Below are positions 41,706 to 51,065 of a stretch of 64,000 nucleotides of DNA, piece by piece. The translations under genes and the position numbers were made by a program. The notes under the pieces are model-generated. The model searched no databases, had not been told where the DNA came from, and saw only the letters and a program-made list of their open reading frames with translations. Every line of letters begins with the position of its first letter. The first letter of the stretch is position 1. The stretch is from the NCBI GenBank assembly GCA_002400415.1, contig DGQP01000014.1:124001-188000 (forward strand). Reading direction: 5' to 3'. Origin of the DNA: Chitinophagaceae bacterium UBA4411 (GTDB lineage Bacteria > Bacteroidota > Bacteroidia > Chitinophagales > Chitinophagaceae).

Positions 41706-44453
41706 TCAATAACTGTAAAATGACCTTGTACGGTTGATGCGGAGATCCTGCAGCACCGATGCTTTGGGACTGATGCTGATATTAAAGAACCGGTACAAAC
41801 CGATCGGCGTTACATTGATCGACATTTGCCAGCAGTGCATTTCCCGGGCAATGGACATCGTAAATGTTTGCAGGTCTTTGGTATCAATATCATAATACCC
41901 GTTCACACTGAAATTCCATTTCGGTGTCAGGTTGAAACTGCCGCTGAAATTCAGGTTAGAACTGAATTCTTTATCATAGCCGCTGTAATCTGAACGCAGG
42001 CGCTGGTAAAAATTCAATGAATACGATAACGTAACCTGCCAGGGTATATTGAAATCCACAAATTCGGTTGGGTTTTGCCGTGCATATTCCAGTAGCCGTT
42101 GCTGATCGGCCCGCAGTTCAGGGCTTTCCAGGTTTTGCTGCAATTGTTTTTTCCTCTCCTCTTCCTTCTTTTGATCCTTGGGTTTACTCTGGAAACTGGT
42201 ACTGATAGAAATACTGCCCGATGTTAAACGACCGGGAGAGAACTTACCTCCCGACCAGGCATACTTGTCAATATCCCTTCCAATTGAATCACTTTTATAG
42301 GGATTGAGTGTACCGTTTGCACTGATATTGATCTTTTCAAAAATATTGGCCCGCAAATAAAGATTGATATAATCCAGCTTTAATGAATCCCGCAGGAAAT
42401 TGTACCCCGTGGATAAACCATAACCATCAATCAGCCGGATTTTTTTAGGCTCAGGCGCTTCAGTGGTATCTCCTTTTGCCCTTTTGGGCTTTACTTTCAT
42501 CTCCAGGTTATTATCCAGGTTGAACGACATCCCTCCTGTTCGCCCCTCCCCGTATCCGCCGAATAATGCACCCGTAAATTCATGTAATCGTCCTGTATAG
42601 CCAGAATAGATCGTATCCGTATAATAATGTTTTTTGGAGAGATCAGGTTTATAATTCAGGCTCAGGGTCGGCCGGATCACATGACGGATGGCGATTATTT
42701 TTGAGTTCTTAAACTGGTAGGTACCAAATATTGCCGTACTCAGGCCAATACTGAACTGCATGGTCTGGTCAATGAACAATCCTTTTTCCCGGCTGGTAGT
42801 ATCCAGTTTTTGTTTTGCCGTATTCCATTTCATTCTTGTCTTTTGTGCGATCCACACCTGCGAATAGGAAACAGACGGCGCCACCACCAGCGCACCACCA
42901 AATAAAGCAGGCAAAGAAACTGTAATGGGTATGCTATGCTGGGCGCCCCATTGCAGTGTATCCAGCAACTGGCGGAAGTTAAACGCAGTATCATAAAATG
43001 AAACCTGGTTACGGAAAGTCCCGTTGTAACCGATCCCTAACTTTTCATACCATTTCTGTTCGCCGGTGAAATTTTTCTTCTGGAAAGGATACAGTGTATT
43101 CACGGTAAAACCGGCATCCGGCAGGCTTACACTGATCAGCCTTGTTGCATTATTCTGGTTATGGTTGGCGCTGAGTGTAAGGTTAAATGGTTTGTCCTTC
43201 CAGTTTTTGGAATAAGCAATGGATGAACTTAACTGGTTCTGAAAATTCCGTACGGTATTGTTCGGGATCAGCTGGTTGTACTTAGTGGAACCGGCATTTA
43301 CATTAGCAGAAAAAGTTTGTCCCGGCCTGGCCTTGCCGTCGACACTATGACTCCAGGTGATATAGTAGCTTTTATTAGCGAGATAGTCGGGGTCACCTTT
43401 GAAATTCTGTTTGGTGCTCTGGATGCTGAAATTAAAAGAACCGCCATAGCGGTATCTTACCCGGTAAGTGGGTCGTACGTTCAATGTCCAGCTACCGTAA
43501 GAGTAAATATTTGCCCGGGTTTCAACATCCCAGTATTGATTGATTACTTTATAATAACCCAAGCCGGCAAGACCGATACCCATTTGTTCATTCGTTTCAA
43601 ACTGTGGTGCAATTAACCCTGAATGACGCCCCTGGCTTAATGGGAAAAAGCCAAAAGGCAAATAGATCGGTACCGGCACTCCTTCAAATTCAGGGTGTGT
43701 GGGGCCCGATACGGCGAGTTTCTGGTTAATAACTTTCAGCTTATTCGTGCGAAATGCAAAATGGGGCTCATCCAGGTTACAGGTGGTGAACTGAGCACCC
43801 CCTACAAAAGTGGTATTGGCGTCTACTTTCTTTATCTTTTCCCCATGCACATACATTTCTCCCTGCTGGGTGATCGTATTCTTCGTTAATCCCTTTTGTG
43901 TTTTAAAATTGAACCGGATCGTATCACTGGTAAATTCATTTTCTCCCTGTTTAAACCTGGCATCCTCTTTCACCACACCGAGGCTGTCCTTGCTGTGCAC
44001 AGCGGTAAGGATGGAAGTTTGCTGATCCAGTTCCACCAGCGGCGCGTTTAAAGTAATGTCTTTATAATCTGTCTGCGTTTTCCCGTACAGGATGATCTTC
44101 TTTGCTGCAATCAGGATTACCACAGAATCTTCAGCCTCGTATTTTACAGGTGCATCCAGCGAATCTTTAGACATCTTCAGTAAGAAAGTATCTGTTACCT
44201 GCTTTTTTGTGGTATCGAAGGCATTGAGCCGGGATGTATCGGAGGCAATAATCTGTAATTGTTGTGTGGAATCTCTGGCAACAGGCTTCTTCTTCGTGGT
44301 GTCTTGCTGCTGCTGCCACGTTGTTAAAGGACTGTCAAACATTTTACCTGTTGCACCATTTGCTGCTGTTTTCCACGTTACTGTGAATAATATAGCAGCC
44401 GTGCAGATGGCGTTAAACAGGTATTTTGGTCTAATTTTGTACAGTTGCCGCAT
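41706..44453 (-). CDS. lptD: LPS-assembly outer-membrane protein LptD (OstA family)
   Basis: 915 residues, the length of Bacteroidota LptD-like proteins. After an N-terminal membrane/signal segment (about 13-31) there is a Thr/Lys/Gln-rich linker, then an OstA/LptA-like beta-jellyroll (about 100-230; KKIILYGKTQTDYKDITLNAPLVELD and GEMYVHGEKIKK). The conserved VPIYLPFGFFPLSQGRHSGLIAP entry to the barrel follows, and then a long barrel to the C-terminal Tyr (SFYSY). It inserts LPS into the outer leaflet. Across the 98-bp divergent gap lie the amidases and the OstA-like gene. An exact -7 box is present upstream. Confidence 0.85.
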   Translation of the reverse strand: MRQLYKIRPKYLFNAICTAAILFTVTWKTAANGATGKMFDSPLTTWQQQQDTTKKKPVARDSTQQLQIIASDTSRLNAFDTTKKQVTDTFLLKMSKDSLDAPVKYEAEDSVVILIAAKKIILYGKTQTDYKDITLNAPLVELDQQTSILTAVHSKDSLGVVKEDARFKQGENEFTSDTIRFNFKTQKGLTKNTITQQGEMYVHGEKIKKVDANTTFVGGAQFTTCNLDEPHFAFRTNKLKVINQKLAVSGPTHPEFEGVPVPIYLPFGFFPLSQGRHSGLIAPQFETNEQMGIGLAGLGYYKVINQYWDVETRANIYSYGSWTLNVRPTYRVRYRYGGSFNFSIQSTKQNFKGDPDYLANKSYYITWSHSVDGKARPGQTFSANVNAGSTKYNQLIPNNTVRNFQNQLSSSIAYSKNWKDKPFNLTLSANHNQNNATRLISVSLPDAGFTVNTLYPFQKKNFTGEQKWYEKLGIGYNGTFRNQVSFYDTAFNFRQLLDTLQWGAQHSIPITVSLPALFGGALVVAPSVSYSQVWIAQKTRMKWNTAKQKLDTTSREKGLFIDQTMQFSIGLSTAIFGTYQFKNSKIIAIRHVIRPTLSLNYKPDLSKKHYYTDTIYSGYTGRLHEFTGALFGGYGEGRTGGMSFNLDNNLEMKVKPKRAKGDTTEAPEPKKIRLIDGYGLSTGYNFLRDSLKLDYINLYLRANIFEKINISANGTLNPYKSDSIGRDIDKYAWSGGKFSPGRLTSGSISISTSFQSKPKDQKKEEERKKQLQQNLESPELRADQQRLLEYARQNPTEFVDFNIPWQVTLSYSLNFYQRLRSDYSGYDKEFSSNLNFSGSFNLTPKWNFSVNGYYDIDTKDLQTFTMSIAREMHCWQMSINVTPIGLYRFFNISISPKASVLQDLRINRTRSFYSY

Positions 44454-44463
44454 ACAATAGCAG

Positions 44464-44471
44464 CAAATGTA
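44464..44471 (-). promoter_or_regulatory. -7 promoter box for lptD
   Basis: On the minus strand, TACATTTG is an exact TAnnTTTG match ending 10 bp before the lptD start. No good -33 partner found. Confidence 0.4.
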
Positions 44472-44551
44472 AATTATTATCCATCCGCCACCTATGGAGA
44501 AGACTAAACATTTTGTGAAGATTCCGGGAACCTATTAAAAAAAGAAAAGCC

Positions 44552-45565
44552 ATGATCAGACGAACCCTCGCCTTTTTTGTTATTGCTGCATTCAGCATTT
44601 CGCTGTTCTCCTTTTCGTCTACTGAAAATACAGCTATCAAAAAGAAACAACGGGTGGTAAAAACCATTGTGATTGATGCGGGGCATGGCGGCAGTGATGC
44701 GGGCGCCAAAGGATCTTACTCATATGAAAAAGATATTTGCCTGGATGTTTCCATGAAAGTGCAGGAGATCATGGCCAAAGAATTACCGGATGTAAAATTG
44801 CTGATGACAAGAACGACCGATTCTTACCCGGCATTGCATACCCGTGCAAATTTTGCCAATAATAATAAGGGCGATCTTTTCCTGTGTATTCATGTCAATG
44901 CAGCGCCGCCAAAAAAACACTCAGAGCTGACAGGTTACAAAACAGTCATTTCCTATGTTGGGAAAGGGAAAAAAAGAAAGAAAGTAACCCGTAAAGTGCC
45001 CCAATACCGGACCTGGACAACACCCAGCCCGGCCAAAGGAACAGAAACGTATATCTGGGGGGCTCATAAAAACGAAGATAAAGAAGTGGCCATGCGGGAA
45101 AATGCCCCGATGCTTACAGAAGATAATTTTGAAACTAATTATGGCCCCATTGACCCCAACTCTCCCGAGTTTATTGCACTATCACTCTTGAAAACAAAAC
45201 AATATTTCAAGCGCAGTGCAACACTGGCCGGTTTCGTGCAGGATGAATTTGCCAGGATCGGCCGCATTGACCGGGATGTCAGGCAGCGGGGGGTTGGTAT
45301 CTGGGTATTGCAGGCCACAGCCATGCCAAGCATACTGGTTGAAACCGGTTATATCACCAACCGCGAAGAAGAAGATTACCTCAATAGTAAAACAGGCCAG
45401 AAAGAACTGGCTGAGTGCATTACCCGTGCAGTAAAAAATTATATTGCCTGGTTGGAAAAGCAACAGAATTACCAGGATACGGATAATAATGCGGCCAGTG
45501 CCGCAAAAACGAAAGCAATGCTGGAAGCCGTAGATAAAAAAGAAAAACAGCGAAAGGGTTTTTAA
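44552..45565 (+). CDS. N-acetylmuramoyl-L-alanine amidase (Amidase_3), first of a tandem pair
   Basis: 337 residues. A signal or membrane segment (about 6-22) is followed by the Amidase_3 domain. Zinc ligands are His45 in VIDAGHGGSDAG, Glu59 in YSYEKD and His in LCIHVNAAPP; the catalytic Glu lies in VETGYITNREEE. It hydrolyses the bond between MurNAc and L-Ala in peptidoglycan during cell separation. Between the metal sites is an inserted stretch (KRKKVTRKVPQYRTW and ETYIWGAHKNED) also present in the next gene. The C-terminus is Lys/Gln-rich (AAKTKAM to KQRKGF). Confidence 0.92.
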   Translation: MIRRTLAFFVIAAFSISLFSFSSTENTAIKKKQRVVKTIVIDAGHGGSDAGAKGSYSYEKDICLDVSMKVQEIMAKELPDVKLLMTRTTDSYPALHTRANFANNNKGDLFLCIHVNAAPPKKHSELTGYKTVISYVGKGKKRKKVTRKVPQYRTWTTPSPAKGTETYIWGAHKNEDKEVAMRENAPMLTEDNFETNYGPIDPNSPEFIALSLLKTKQYFKRSATLAGFVQDEFARIGRIDRDVRQRGVGIWVLQATAMPSILVETGYITNREEEDYLNSKTGQKELAECITRAVKNYIAWLEKQQNYQDTDNNAASAAKTKAMLEAVDKKEKQRKGF

Positions 45566-45621
45566 ATTTCAGCGCTTAATTTTACAGGAATACCTATTTG
45601 CTCATCTAACCCGGTTCTTTC

Positions 45622-46593
45622 ATGAAAAGGATTTGTTCTTCTTTTTTATTTTTAGCTGCCGTAGTTATACAGGCCAGTTGCTTTGCGCAGGACCCTCCCC
45701 GGAAAAAGATCAACACAATTGTTATTGACCCGGGACATGGCGGGCTCGATCCCGGCGCTCCGGGCACTTTTTCCACCGAAGCCGATGTGGCCTTAGCAGT
45801 TTCACTGAAATTGGGTAAAGCCATCGAAAAAGAATTCCCGGAGATCAAACAGGTATTCACACGGACAACTGATGTGCTACCCGGTAATAAACCCAATAAG
45901 GATGCTGCGTTGAAATACAGGGCTGACCTCGCTAATTCTTCCGGTGGCGACCTGTTCATTGCGGTGCATTGTAACTCGGCGGGCAAAAAAGCAGGTGGAT
46001 GGTATGGTCAGCGTGTCTCCCATTATGTGTCAGCCACCAAAAAAGTAAAAGTGAAAAAGAAATGGGTGACAAAAACCTACCAGAAACCCGTTTATGAAAC
46101 TTACTGGATCGAAAACCAGGTAAAAGGTACAGAGACCTATATCTGGGCTGTAAATAAGAATGATGCCAAGGTGAATTCCATGTCTCATATTACCGAATAT
46201 TATGGAGAGATCGATTCTACTTCCACGATTGAATTACCCGATCCATCCGACCCTGCCGAAAAAGCAAGGATGCTCATCTATACATTGAATTATTTCCGGA
46301 AAAGCATGAACCTGGCAACGCTTATAGAAAAGCAATTTGTGGATTCAGGAAGAGTGAGCCGGGGCGTAAAACAGCGGAATGATAAAGGCATCTGGGTATT
46401 GCAGGCAACAGGAATGCCGAGTATCCTGATCGAGATTGGTTTTATCTCCAATAAGGAAGAAGAAGAATACATGAACAGTGAAGCTGGCCAGAATGCTATC
46501 GTTACCAATATCGTGAATGCTTTGCGGACATATATTCATAATCTCGAAGGAAGAGGCAAAGAGCAGGATGCCGGGGAGAAAAAGGCATTTTAA
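45622..46593 (+). CDS. N-acetylmuramoyl-L-alanine amidase (Amidase_3), second of a tandem pair
   Basis: 323 residues, paralogous to the preceding gene. Signal peptide 1-22 (ASCFAQ). Zinc ligands are His39 in VIDPGHGGLDPG, Glu53 in STEADVAL and His in FIAVHCNSAG, with the catalytic Glu in LIEIGFISNKEEEEY. The same inserted segment (KVKKKWVTKTYQ, ETYIWAVNKND) occurs. Clearly a duplicate, but sequences have diverged outside the motifs, so the two enzymes may differ in regulation or timing. 56 bp separate it from the first; 106 bp follow before the MCE gene. Confidence 0.92.
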   Translation: MKRICSSFLFLAAVVIQASCFAQDPPRKKINTIVIDPGHGGLDPGAPGTFSTEADVALAVSLKLGKAIEKEFPEIKQVFTRTTDVLPGNKPNKDAALKYRADLANSSGGDLFIAVHCNSAGKKAGGWYGQRVSHYVSATKKVKVKKKWVTKTYQKPVYETYWIENQVKGTETYIWAVNKNDAKVNSMSHITEYYGEIDSTSTIELPDPSDPAEKARMLIYTLNYFRKSMNLATLIEKQFVDSGRVSRGVKQRNDKGIWVLQATGMPSILIEIGFISNKEEEEYMNSEAGQNAIVTNIVNALRTYIHNLEGRGKEQDAGEKKAF

Positions 46594-46699
46594 CCAGCTG
46601 GTAAATTCCTGTTCACCGTTTTATGTTGCTTATCCGGCCTCCGTCTGTTTAAAAATAATTAGCTAATTTGGTGGCTGGTATCAAGGAAAAAATAACCAA

Positions 46700-47692
46700 A
46701 TGAAGATCAGCAACGAAACCAAAGTAGGTATATTATCCATCACAGCCCTTACCCTCCTGATCATCGGCTTTAATTACCTGAAAGGGAAAGATCTTTTCAA
46801 CCGGAGTGATAAGATTTATATGGAATTTACTGAATTGGGTACCCTGGCCAAATCAAACGAAGTAAAAATAAACGGCTATGTAATTGGTAAAGTCTATGAT
46901 CTGAATGTGAAGGATAAAGACCTGTCGGCCGTTGTGGCAACTATTAACCTGACCTCAGATGTTAATATCCCAAGGGATTCCAAGGGGTTTATTTCTTCCT
47001 CCTTATTAGGCACCTCAACGGTGGTTATTGAGAAAGGGTTATCCAAAGAATACCTTCAGCCGGGCGATACACTGAAAACAAGAATCGATTCAGGTATCCT
47101 GGATGATGTGAAGGCGCAGCTTACTCCCACCCTGGGCAAAGTAAGAGATGTGCTCGATTCGCTGAAAAAAACACTGGGTGCAGTCAACAGTGTATTAAAT
47201 ACGCAGACCAGGGCACATCTTCAGCAAACTTTTGCTAACCTGGACCAGGCCAGCAACTCACTCAATAAGATGATTGATGATCAGAGTGGCCCGCTGGCAA
47301 AATCATTAAATAATGTAAGTGCTATTACAGAAAACCTGAAAAACAATAATGACAGCATTACTGCCACCATCAATAATGCAAAAAGGGCGACAGAAAAATT
47401 TGCCGGCCTGGAGATACAGCCCACCATCGATTCACTCAATGCTGCCATTTCACAACTGAAAGGTGTGGCCGCAAAAATAAACAGCAACGATGGTACGCTG
47501 GGAGCCCTTATCAACGATAAGCAGCTTTATAATAAACTTAATGACGCAATACTTAGTGCAGAAATATTAATGGATGATCTCAGGGCCCATCCCAAACGCT
47601 ACGTTAATATTTCAGTCTTTGGCAAAAAAGATAAATCCGGCCCGCTAACTTCGCCAGCGAAAAAAGATACTGTTACCGCCGGAGGCAATTGA
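46700..47692 (+). CDS. MlaD-type MCE-domain protein
   Basis: 330 residues. One N-terminal membrane anchor (VGILSITALTLLIIGFNYL, about 8-26) is followed by an MCE domain (about 35-115; LGTLAKSNEVKINGYVIGKV and GTSTVVIEKG). A long helical region with many Asn/Leu/Asp repeats follows (about 125-290). By family knowledge MlaD-like proteins form hexameric rings that carry phospholipids between membranes with an ABC transporter; no MlaE/MlaF genes are in the window. Its stop codon is 3 bp before the OstA-like gene, implying one transcript and a shared envelope role. Confidence 0.9.
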   Translation: MKISNETKVGILSITALTLLIIGFNYLKGKDLFNRSDKIYMEFTELGTLAKSNEVKINGYVIGKVYDLNVKDKDLSAVVATINLTSDVNIPRDSKGFISSSLLGTSTVVIEKGLSKEYLQPGDTLKTRIDSGILDDVKAQLTPTLGKVRDVLDSLKKTLGAVNSVLNTQTRAHLQQTFANLDQASNSLNKMIDDQSGPLAKSLNNVSAITENLKNNNDSITATINNAKRATEKFAGLEIQPTIDSLNAAISQLKGVAAKINSNDGTLGALINDKQLYNKLNDAILSAEILMDDLRAHPKRYVNISVFGKKDKSGPLTSPAKKDTVTAGGN

Positions 47693-47695
47693 CGA

Positions 47696-49336
47696 ATGAA
47701 CTACAAACGAATTATTTATTCCCTTCTTTCCTTGTGGCTGTTAACTGGCTTTACGTTATTATCAGCACAGGAGCCCATTCTTGCTCCCAAGACCAATACC
47801 ACGGCTGCAGAAGATACCCTCATCACCGTAGAGATACTGGAAGCTAAAAAACTGGAGATGCGGAAGGTGAACGACTCCACCCAATTGCAGATACTGGCCG
47901 GTAAAGTGAAACTGAAACAAGGCACCAGTTTCTTCTGGTGCGACAGCTGTGTCATCAACAGCAATACGAATACATTTGAAGCCTGGGGCAATGTACATAT
48001 TAATGATGCTGATACCACGAATGTTTATGCCAACCACCTGCTCTATCTTACCAAAAAAAAACTGGCTTATTTAGATGGAGCTGTCAAACTCACCGATGGT
48101 AAAGGCACATTAACCACTCCCGATCTTGAATATGATATGGAAACCAAGATCGGTATCTATAAACATGGTGGCAAAGTGGTGAACGGCAATACCACCCTCA
48201 CCAGCAAGGAAGGTTATTATTATACAGACCTGAAAGATGTTTATTTTAAACAGAATGTGGAACTGAAAGACCCGAAGTATTTCCTGAAGACGGATTCCCT
48301 TTTGTATAATACCGATAATGGCATTGCCCGTTTTATTGCGGAGACATTCATAAAAGACAGTGCCGGAAAAACCATCGAAACAAAAGATGGCTATTATAAT
48401 TTAAAAACCGGCAAGGCTGAGTTTGGAAGAAACCCGGTAATAAAAGATGGTGCTGTTACTATAACCGGTAATCGTGTTGCCATAGATGACAGCACCGGTA
48501 ACCGGCAGGTCGAAGGCAACGCCATCATTCGTGATACTGCACAGGGTACTACTATCCTGGCGGGTGTAATTTATCAAAACGCCAAGACAGATGCAATACT
48601 TGCCACGAAGAAACCATTAATGATCATTAAACAGGAAAATGATTCCATCTATATAACAGCGGATACATTATTTTCCGCACGACTTACTGACCTGTATGGT
48701 GTGAAAGATTCATTAGTAAAAGATACCGTGAAAGGTGTGACGATGCTGAATACAGATAAGACAAAAGACAGTACCAACCGTTATTTTGAAGCCTACCGCA
48801 ATGTCCGTGTGTTCTCGGATTCACTTCAGGCAGTTTGCGACAGCTTGTTTTACTCCTTCAAAGATTCTGTCTTCCGTATGTATGATAACCCGGTGGTATG
48901 GGCCAAAGAAAGCCAAGTCACCGGTGACACACTCTATCTTTTTACAAAGAATAAAAAAGCAGAACGCTTCCAGGTCATTGACCACAGTTTCCTTGTTAAC
49001 AAAATGGATCCCGAAATCTATAACCAGGTCAAATCCTCCAGGATGGATGGATGGTTTATTGACGGCAATATTGATTCGGTGAGGGCAAAAGGGTACGCTG
49101 AATGTATTTATTATATACAGGACGAGGATAGCGCTTATACCGGTATCAATGAATCGAAATGCGATATCATGGATATTTATTTTAAGAACCAGGAACTGCA
49201 CAAAGTTGTTTTCCGCAGCCAGGTCACCGGCACCCTCTGGCCCATCCGCCAAAAAAGCCCGTCTGAAATGCGGCTGGAAAATTTTCAATGGCTGGAAGCA
49301 AGAAGACCCAAGACAAAATTCGAATTATTCGAATAG
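47696..49336 (+). CDS. OstA/LptA-like lipopolysaccharide-transport protein
   Basis: 546 residues with a signal peptide (about 1-24, TLLSAQ). It is built of repeated OstA/LptA-like beta-jellyroll strands: RILAGKVKLKQGTSFFWCD-like, FEAWGNVHINDADTTNVYA, LAYLDGAVKLTDGKGTLTTP, VEGNAIIRDTAQGT and DGYYNLKTGKAEFG. The family is known in Bacteroidota as OstA-like proteins, larger than enteric LptA (about 185 residues), so it may span more of the periplasm or hold more repeats. It follows the MCE protein by 3 bp. With LptD across the divergent gap it forms an envelope lipid-transport locus. Confidence 0.87.
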   Translation: MNYKRIIYSLLSLWLLTGFTLLSAQEPILAPKTNTTAAEDTLITVEILEAKKLEMRKVNDSTQLQILAGKVKLKQGTSFFWCDSCVINSNTNTFEAWGNVHINDADTTNVYANHLLYLTKKKLAYLDGAVKLTDGKGTLTTPDLEYDMETKIGIYKHGGKVVNGNTTLTSKEGYYYTDLKDVYFKQNVELKDPKYFLKTDSLLYNTDNGIARFIAETFIKDSAGKTIETKDGYYNLKTGKAEFGRNPVIKDGAVTITGNRVAIDDSTGNRQVEGNAIIRDTAQGTTILAGVIYQNAKTDAILATKKPLMIIKQENDSIYITADTLFSARLTDLYGVKDSLVKDTVKGVTMLNTDKTKDSTNRYFEAYRNVRVFSDSLQAVCDSLFYSFKDSVFRMYDNPVVWAKESQVTGDTLYLFTKNKKAERFQVIDHSFLVNKMDPEIYNQVKSSRMDGWFIDGNIDSVRAKGYAECIYYIQDEDSAYTGINESKCDIMDIYFKNQELHKVVFRSQVTGTLWPIRQKSPSEMRLENFQWLEARRPKTKFELFE

Positions 49337-49515
49337 AAAGAGTGAGGTAATAAATCTGATCGCATACATAAGACTTCTTAGCTCCGGCATCTTTCCTCAT
49401 TCTTCACATTTCCTTTAGACTTGCAGGCACCATTTTTCGTTCTATGCATGACGGTTTTATTGCAGAAGGACATTTCATTTCAATCACTAATAATTAAACA
49501 ACTACCATGAAATGA

Positions 49516-49566
49516 GCTATAAAATTTTTAGGCTATTATGCTAACCGGCGATGAAAATTTTATAGC
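49516..49566. repeat. Perfect 13-bp inverted repeat in the gap before the exported protein
   Basis: GCTATAAAATTTT (49516-49528) and AAAATTTTATAGC (49554-49566), spacer 25 nt. It lies in the 271-bp gap between the OstA-like gene and the next gene and ends 41 bp before that start codon. The rest of the gap shows no gene. The AAAATTTT cores are themselves self-complementary, so alternative pairings exist. Confidence 0.55.
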
Positions 49567-49607
49567 GAATAACAGGTGACCAATTTCCAAAAAATAAAAA
49601 AATACAC

Positions 49608-50096
49608 ATGAAAAAGGTATCCGCCATCTTTTTACTGTTTGCTGTATCCGCTTTTGCAAACAAATCTTCCGCACAGGATTATCAAACGGCATTAGGTGTC
49701 AGGCTCAGCAGCAGCCAGGCTATTGTTAACAATTCTATTTCCATCAAACATTTTCTCAACGATAAAGTAGCCATTGAAGGGTTATTATCATTTGGAGATC
49801 CGCTGGCATTAGGAGCATTAGCAGAAATCCACAAACCTATGGGTGAATCCGGAATTAAATGGTTCTATGGTGGTGGTGCTTATCTTGGATTTATTAAATC
49901 CTATAACCCCAATACAGCCAAGAATGAGACTGATCCCAGTTTCGGGGCAATGGGTGTGCTGGGATTGGATTATAAATTCGCCAACATACCCCTCAATCTT
50001 TCTTTAGACTGGAAACCGGAACTGAATCTTGTCAGCGATATCAACTTTGAACCGGCAGCTGTTGGTTTTACAGCGAGATTCACATTCGGAAAATAA
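49608..50096 (+). CDS. Small outer-membrane or periplasmic barrel-like protein
   Basis: 162 residues, signal peptide about 1-22 (ANKSSAQ). The mature part has alternating strands and Gly-rich turns (ALGVRLSSSQAIVNNSISIKH, WFYGGGAYLGFIKSYN, GVLGLDYKFANIPLNLSLDW) and ends FTARFTFGK, an aromatic terminal strand of the barrel type. Size and pattern suggest an OmpW/porin-family-like 8-stranded barrel. No specific function. It is monocistronic and followed by a strong terminator. Confidence 0.7.
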   Translation: MKKVSAIFLLFAVSAFANKSSAQDYQTALGVRLSSSQAIVNNSISIKHFLNDKVAIEGLLSFGDPLALGALAEIHKPMGESGIKWFYGGGAYLGFIKSYNPNTAKNETDPSFGAMGVLGLDYKFANIPLNLSLDWKPELNLVSDINFEPAAVGFTARFTFGK

Positions 50097-50120
50097 ATAA
50101 TCAGGAATAAAAATGGTTTG

Positions 50121-50157
50121 AATGACCTGTCCATGCGGACAGGTCATTGCTTTTTAT
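50121..50157 (+). terminator. Rho-independent terminator
   Basis: A 12-bp perfect stem, AATGACCTGTCC / GGACAGGTCATT (50121-50132 and 50137-50148), loop ATGC, followed by GCTTTTTAT. It ends the 162-residue gene's transcript. Confidence 0.88.
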
Positions 50158-50266
50158 CATTAAGAGTTTACCGTTACTCACATTTTTTCAAGAACCTGCA
50201 AATATTTCCCGGTTTCTGCGTTTTTGTGCAGGAATTTATCTTATTTTAGTTTTACAAAACTGACGG

Positions 50267-51016
50267 ATGCTTAAGAAAGAGAGGCAGGCATATATTTTAC
50301 ACCAGGTAAACCTGCATAACAAAGTATTATCTTCTTCACTATGCATTGATATCAATGTATCGGAGGATACCATTCGCCGGGACCTGCAGGAATTGGCTGA
50401 AGAAGGCAAGGTCATCAAGGTGCATGGAGGTGCTTTATCCCATTCTTTTAATGAAGTTCATTTCCCTTCTAACGGAGTTTATTCACAACACCAGAAAAAG
50501 ACAATTGCACAAAAGGCGATCAGCCTGATTGATAATGGAATGTTTGTACTGACAAGTGGAGGTACTACTATTCTTGAAATGGCCCGTTCTCTTCCTCCCC
50601 AACTGAAAGCTACTTTTATCTCCGGCTCTATTCCGGCTATCTTAGAATACATGCATCACCCGAATATTGATGTGATTCTTGTCGGAGATAGAATTTCAAA
50701 AAACTCTAAGATAACTGTTGGTACTGAGGCCATTGCCAAAATTAAACAGGTAAGAGCTGATATATGTTTTTTAGGTACAAACGCTATAGATCTGCATCAC
50801 GGTATTACCGATAATGATTGGGAAGTGGTGCAGCTGAAAAAGGCGATGATGGAGTCTTCTCAAAAAGTGGTTTGCCTGGCCATTGCGGAAAAAGTGAATA
50901 CTTTTCAACCTATACAAATCGCCGCCCTTGAAAAAATAGACATCCTTATTACTGAACTGCCGCCCGATGACCCTGTTCTGAGACCCTATGCTGAAGCCGG
51001 AATCAAAGTTTTGTAA
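50267..51016 (+). CDS. DeoR/GlpR-family transcriptional regulator
   Basis: 249 residues. The N-terminal winged helix is typical: KKERQAYILHQVNLHNKVLSS, NVSEDTIRRDLQELAEEGKV, KVHGGA. The C-terminal effector domain (about 75-249) has FVLTSGGTTILEMARSLP (phosphosugar-binding GGTT loop) and CFLGTNAIDLHHGITDND. Effectors of the family are sugar phosphates. It lies 49 bp upstream of the susC-like gene on the same strand, so it probably controls the SusCD uptake operon and answers to a sugar phosphate. Confidence 0.92.
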   Translation: MLKKERQAYILHQVNLHNKVLSSSLCIDINVSEDTIRRDLQELAEEGKVIKVHGGALSHSFNEVHFPSNGVYSQHQKKTIAQKAISLIDNGMFVLTSGGTTILEMARSLPPQLKATFISGSIPAILEYMHHPNIDVILVGDRISKNSKITVGTEAIAKIKQVRADICFLGTNAIDLHHGITDNDWEVVQLKKAMMESSQKVVCLAIAEKVNTFQPIQIAALEKIDILITELPPDDPVLRPYAEAGIKVL

Positions 51017-51065
51017 CGATCAATTTTAGGAACTGCTTATTTAAACTATATCAAAAAAAACAGCT

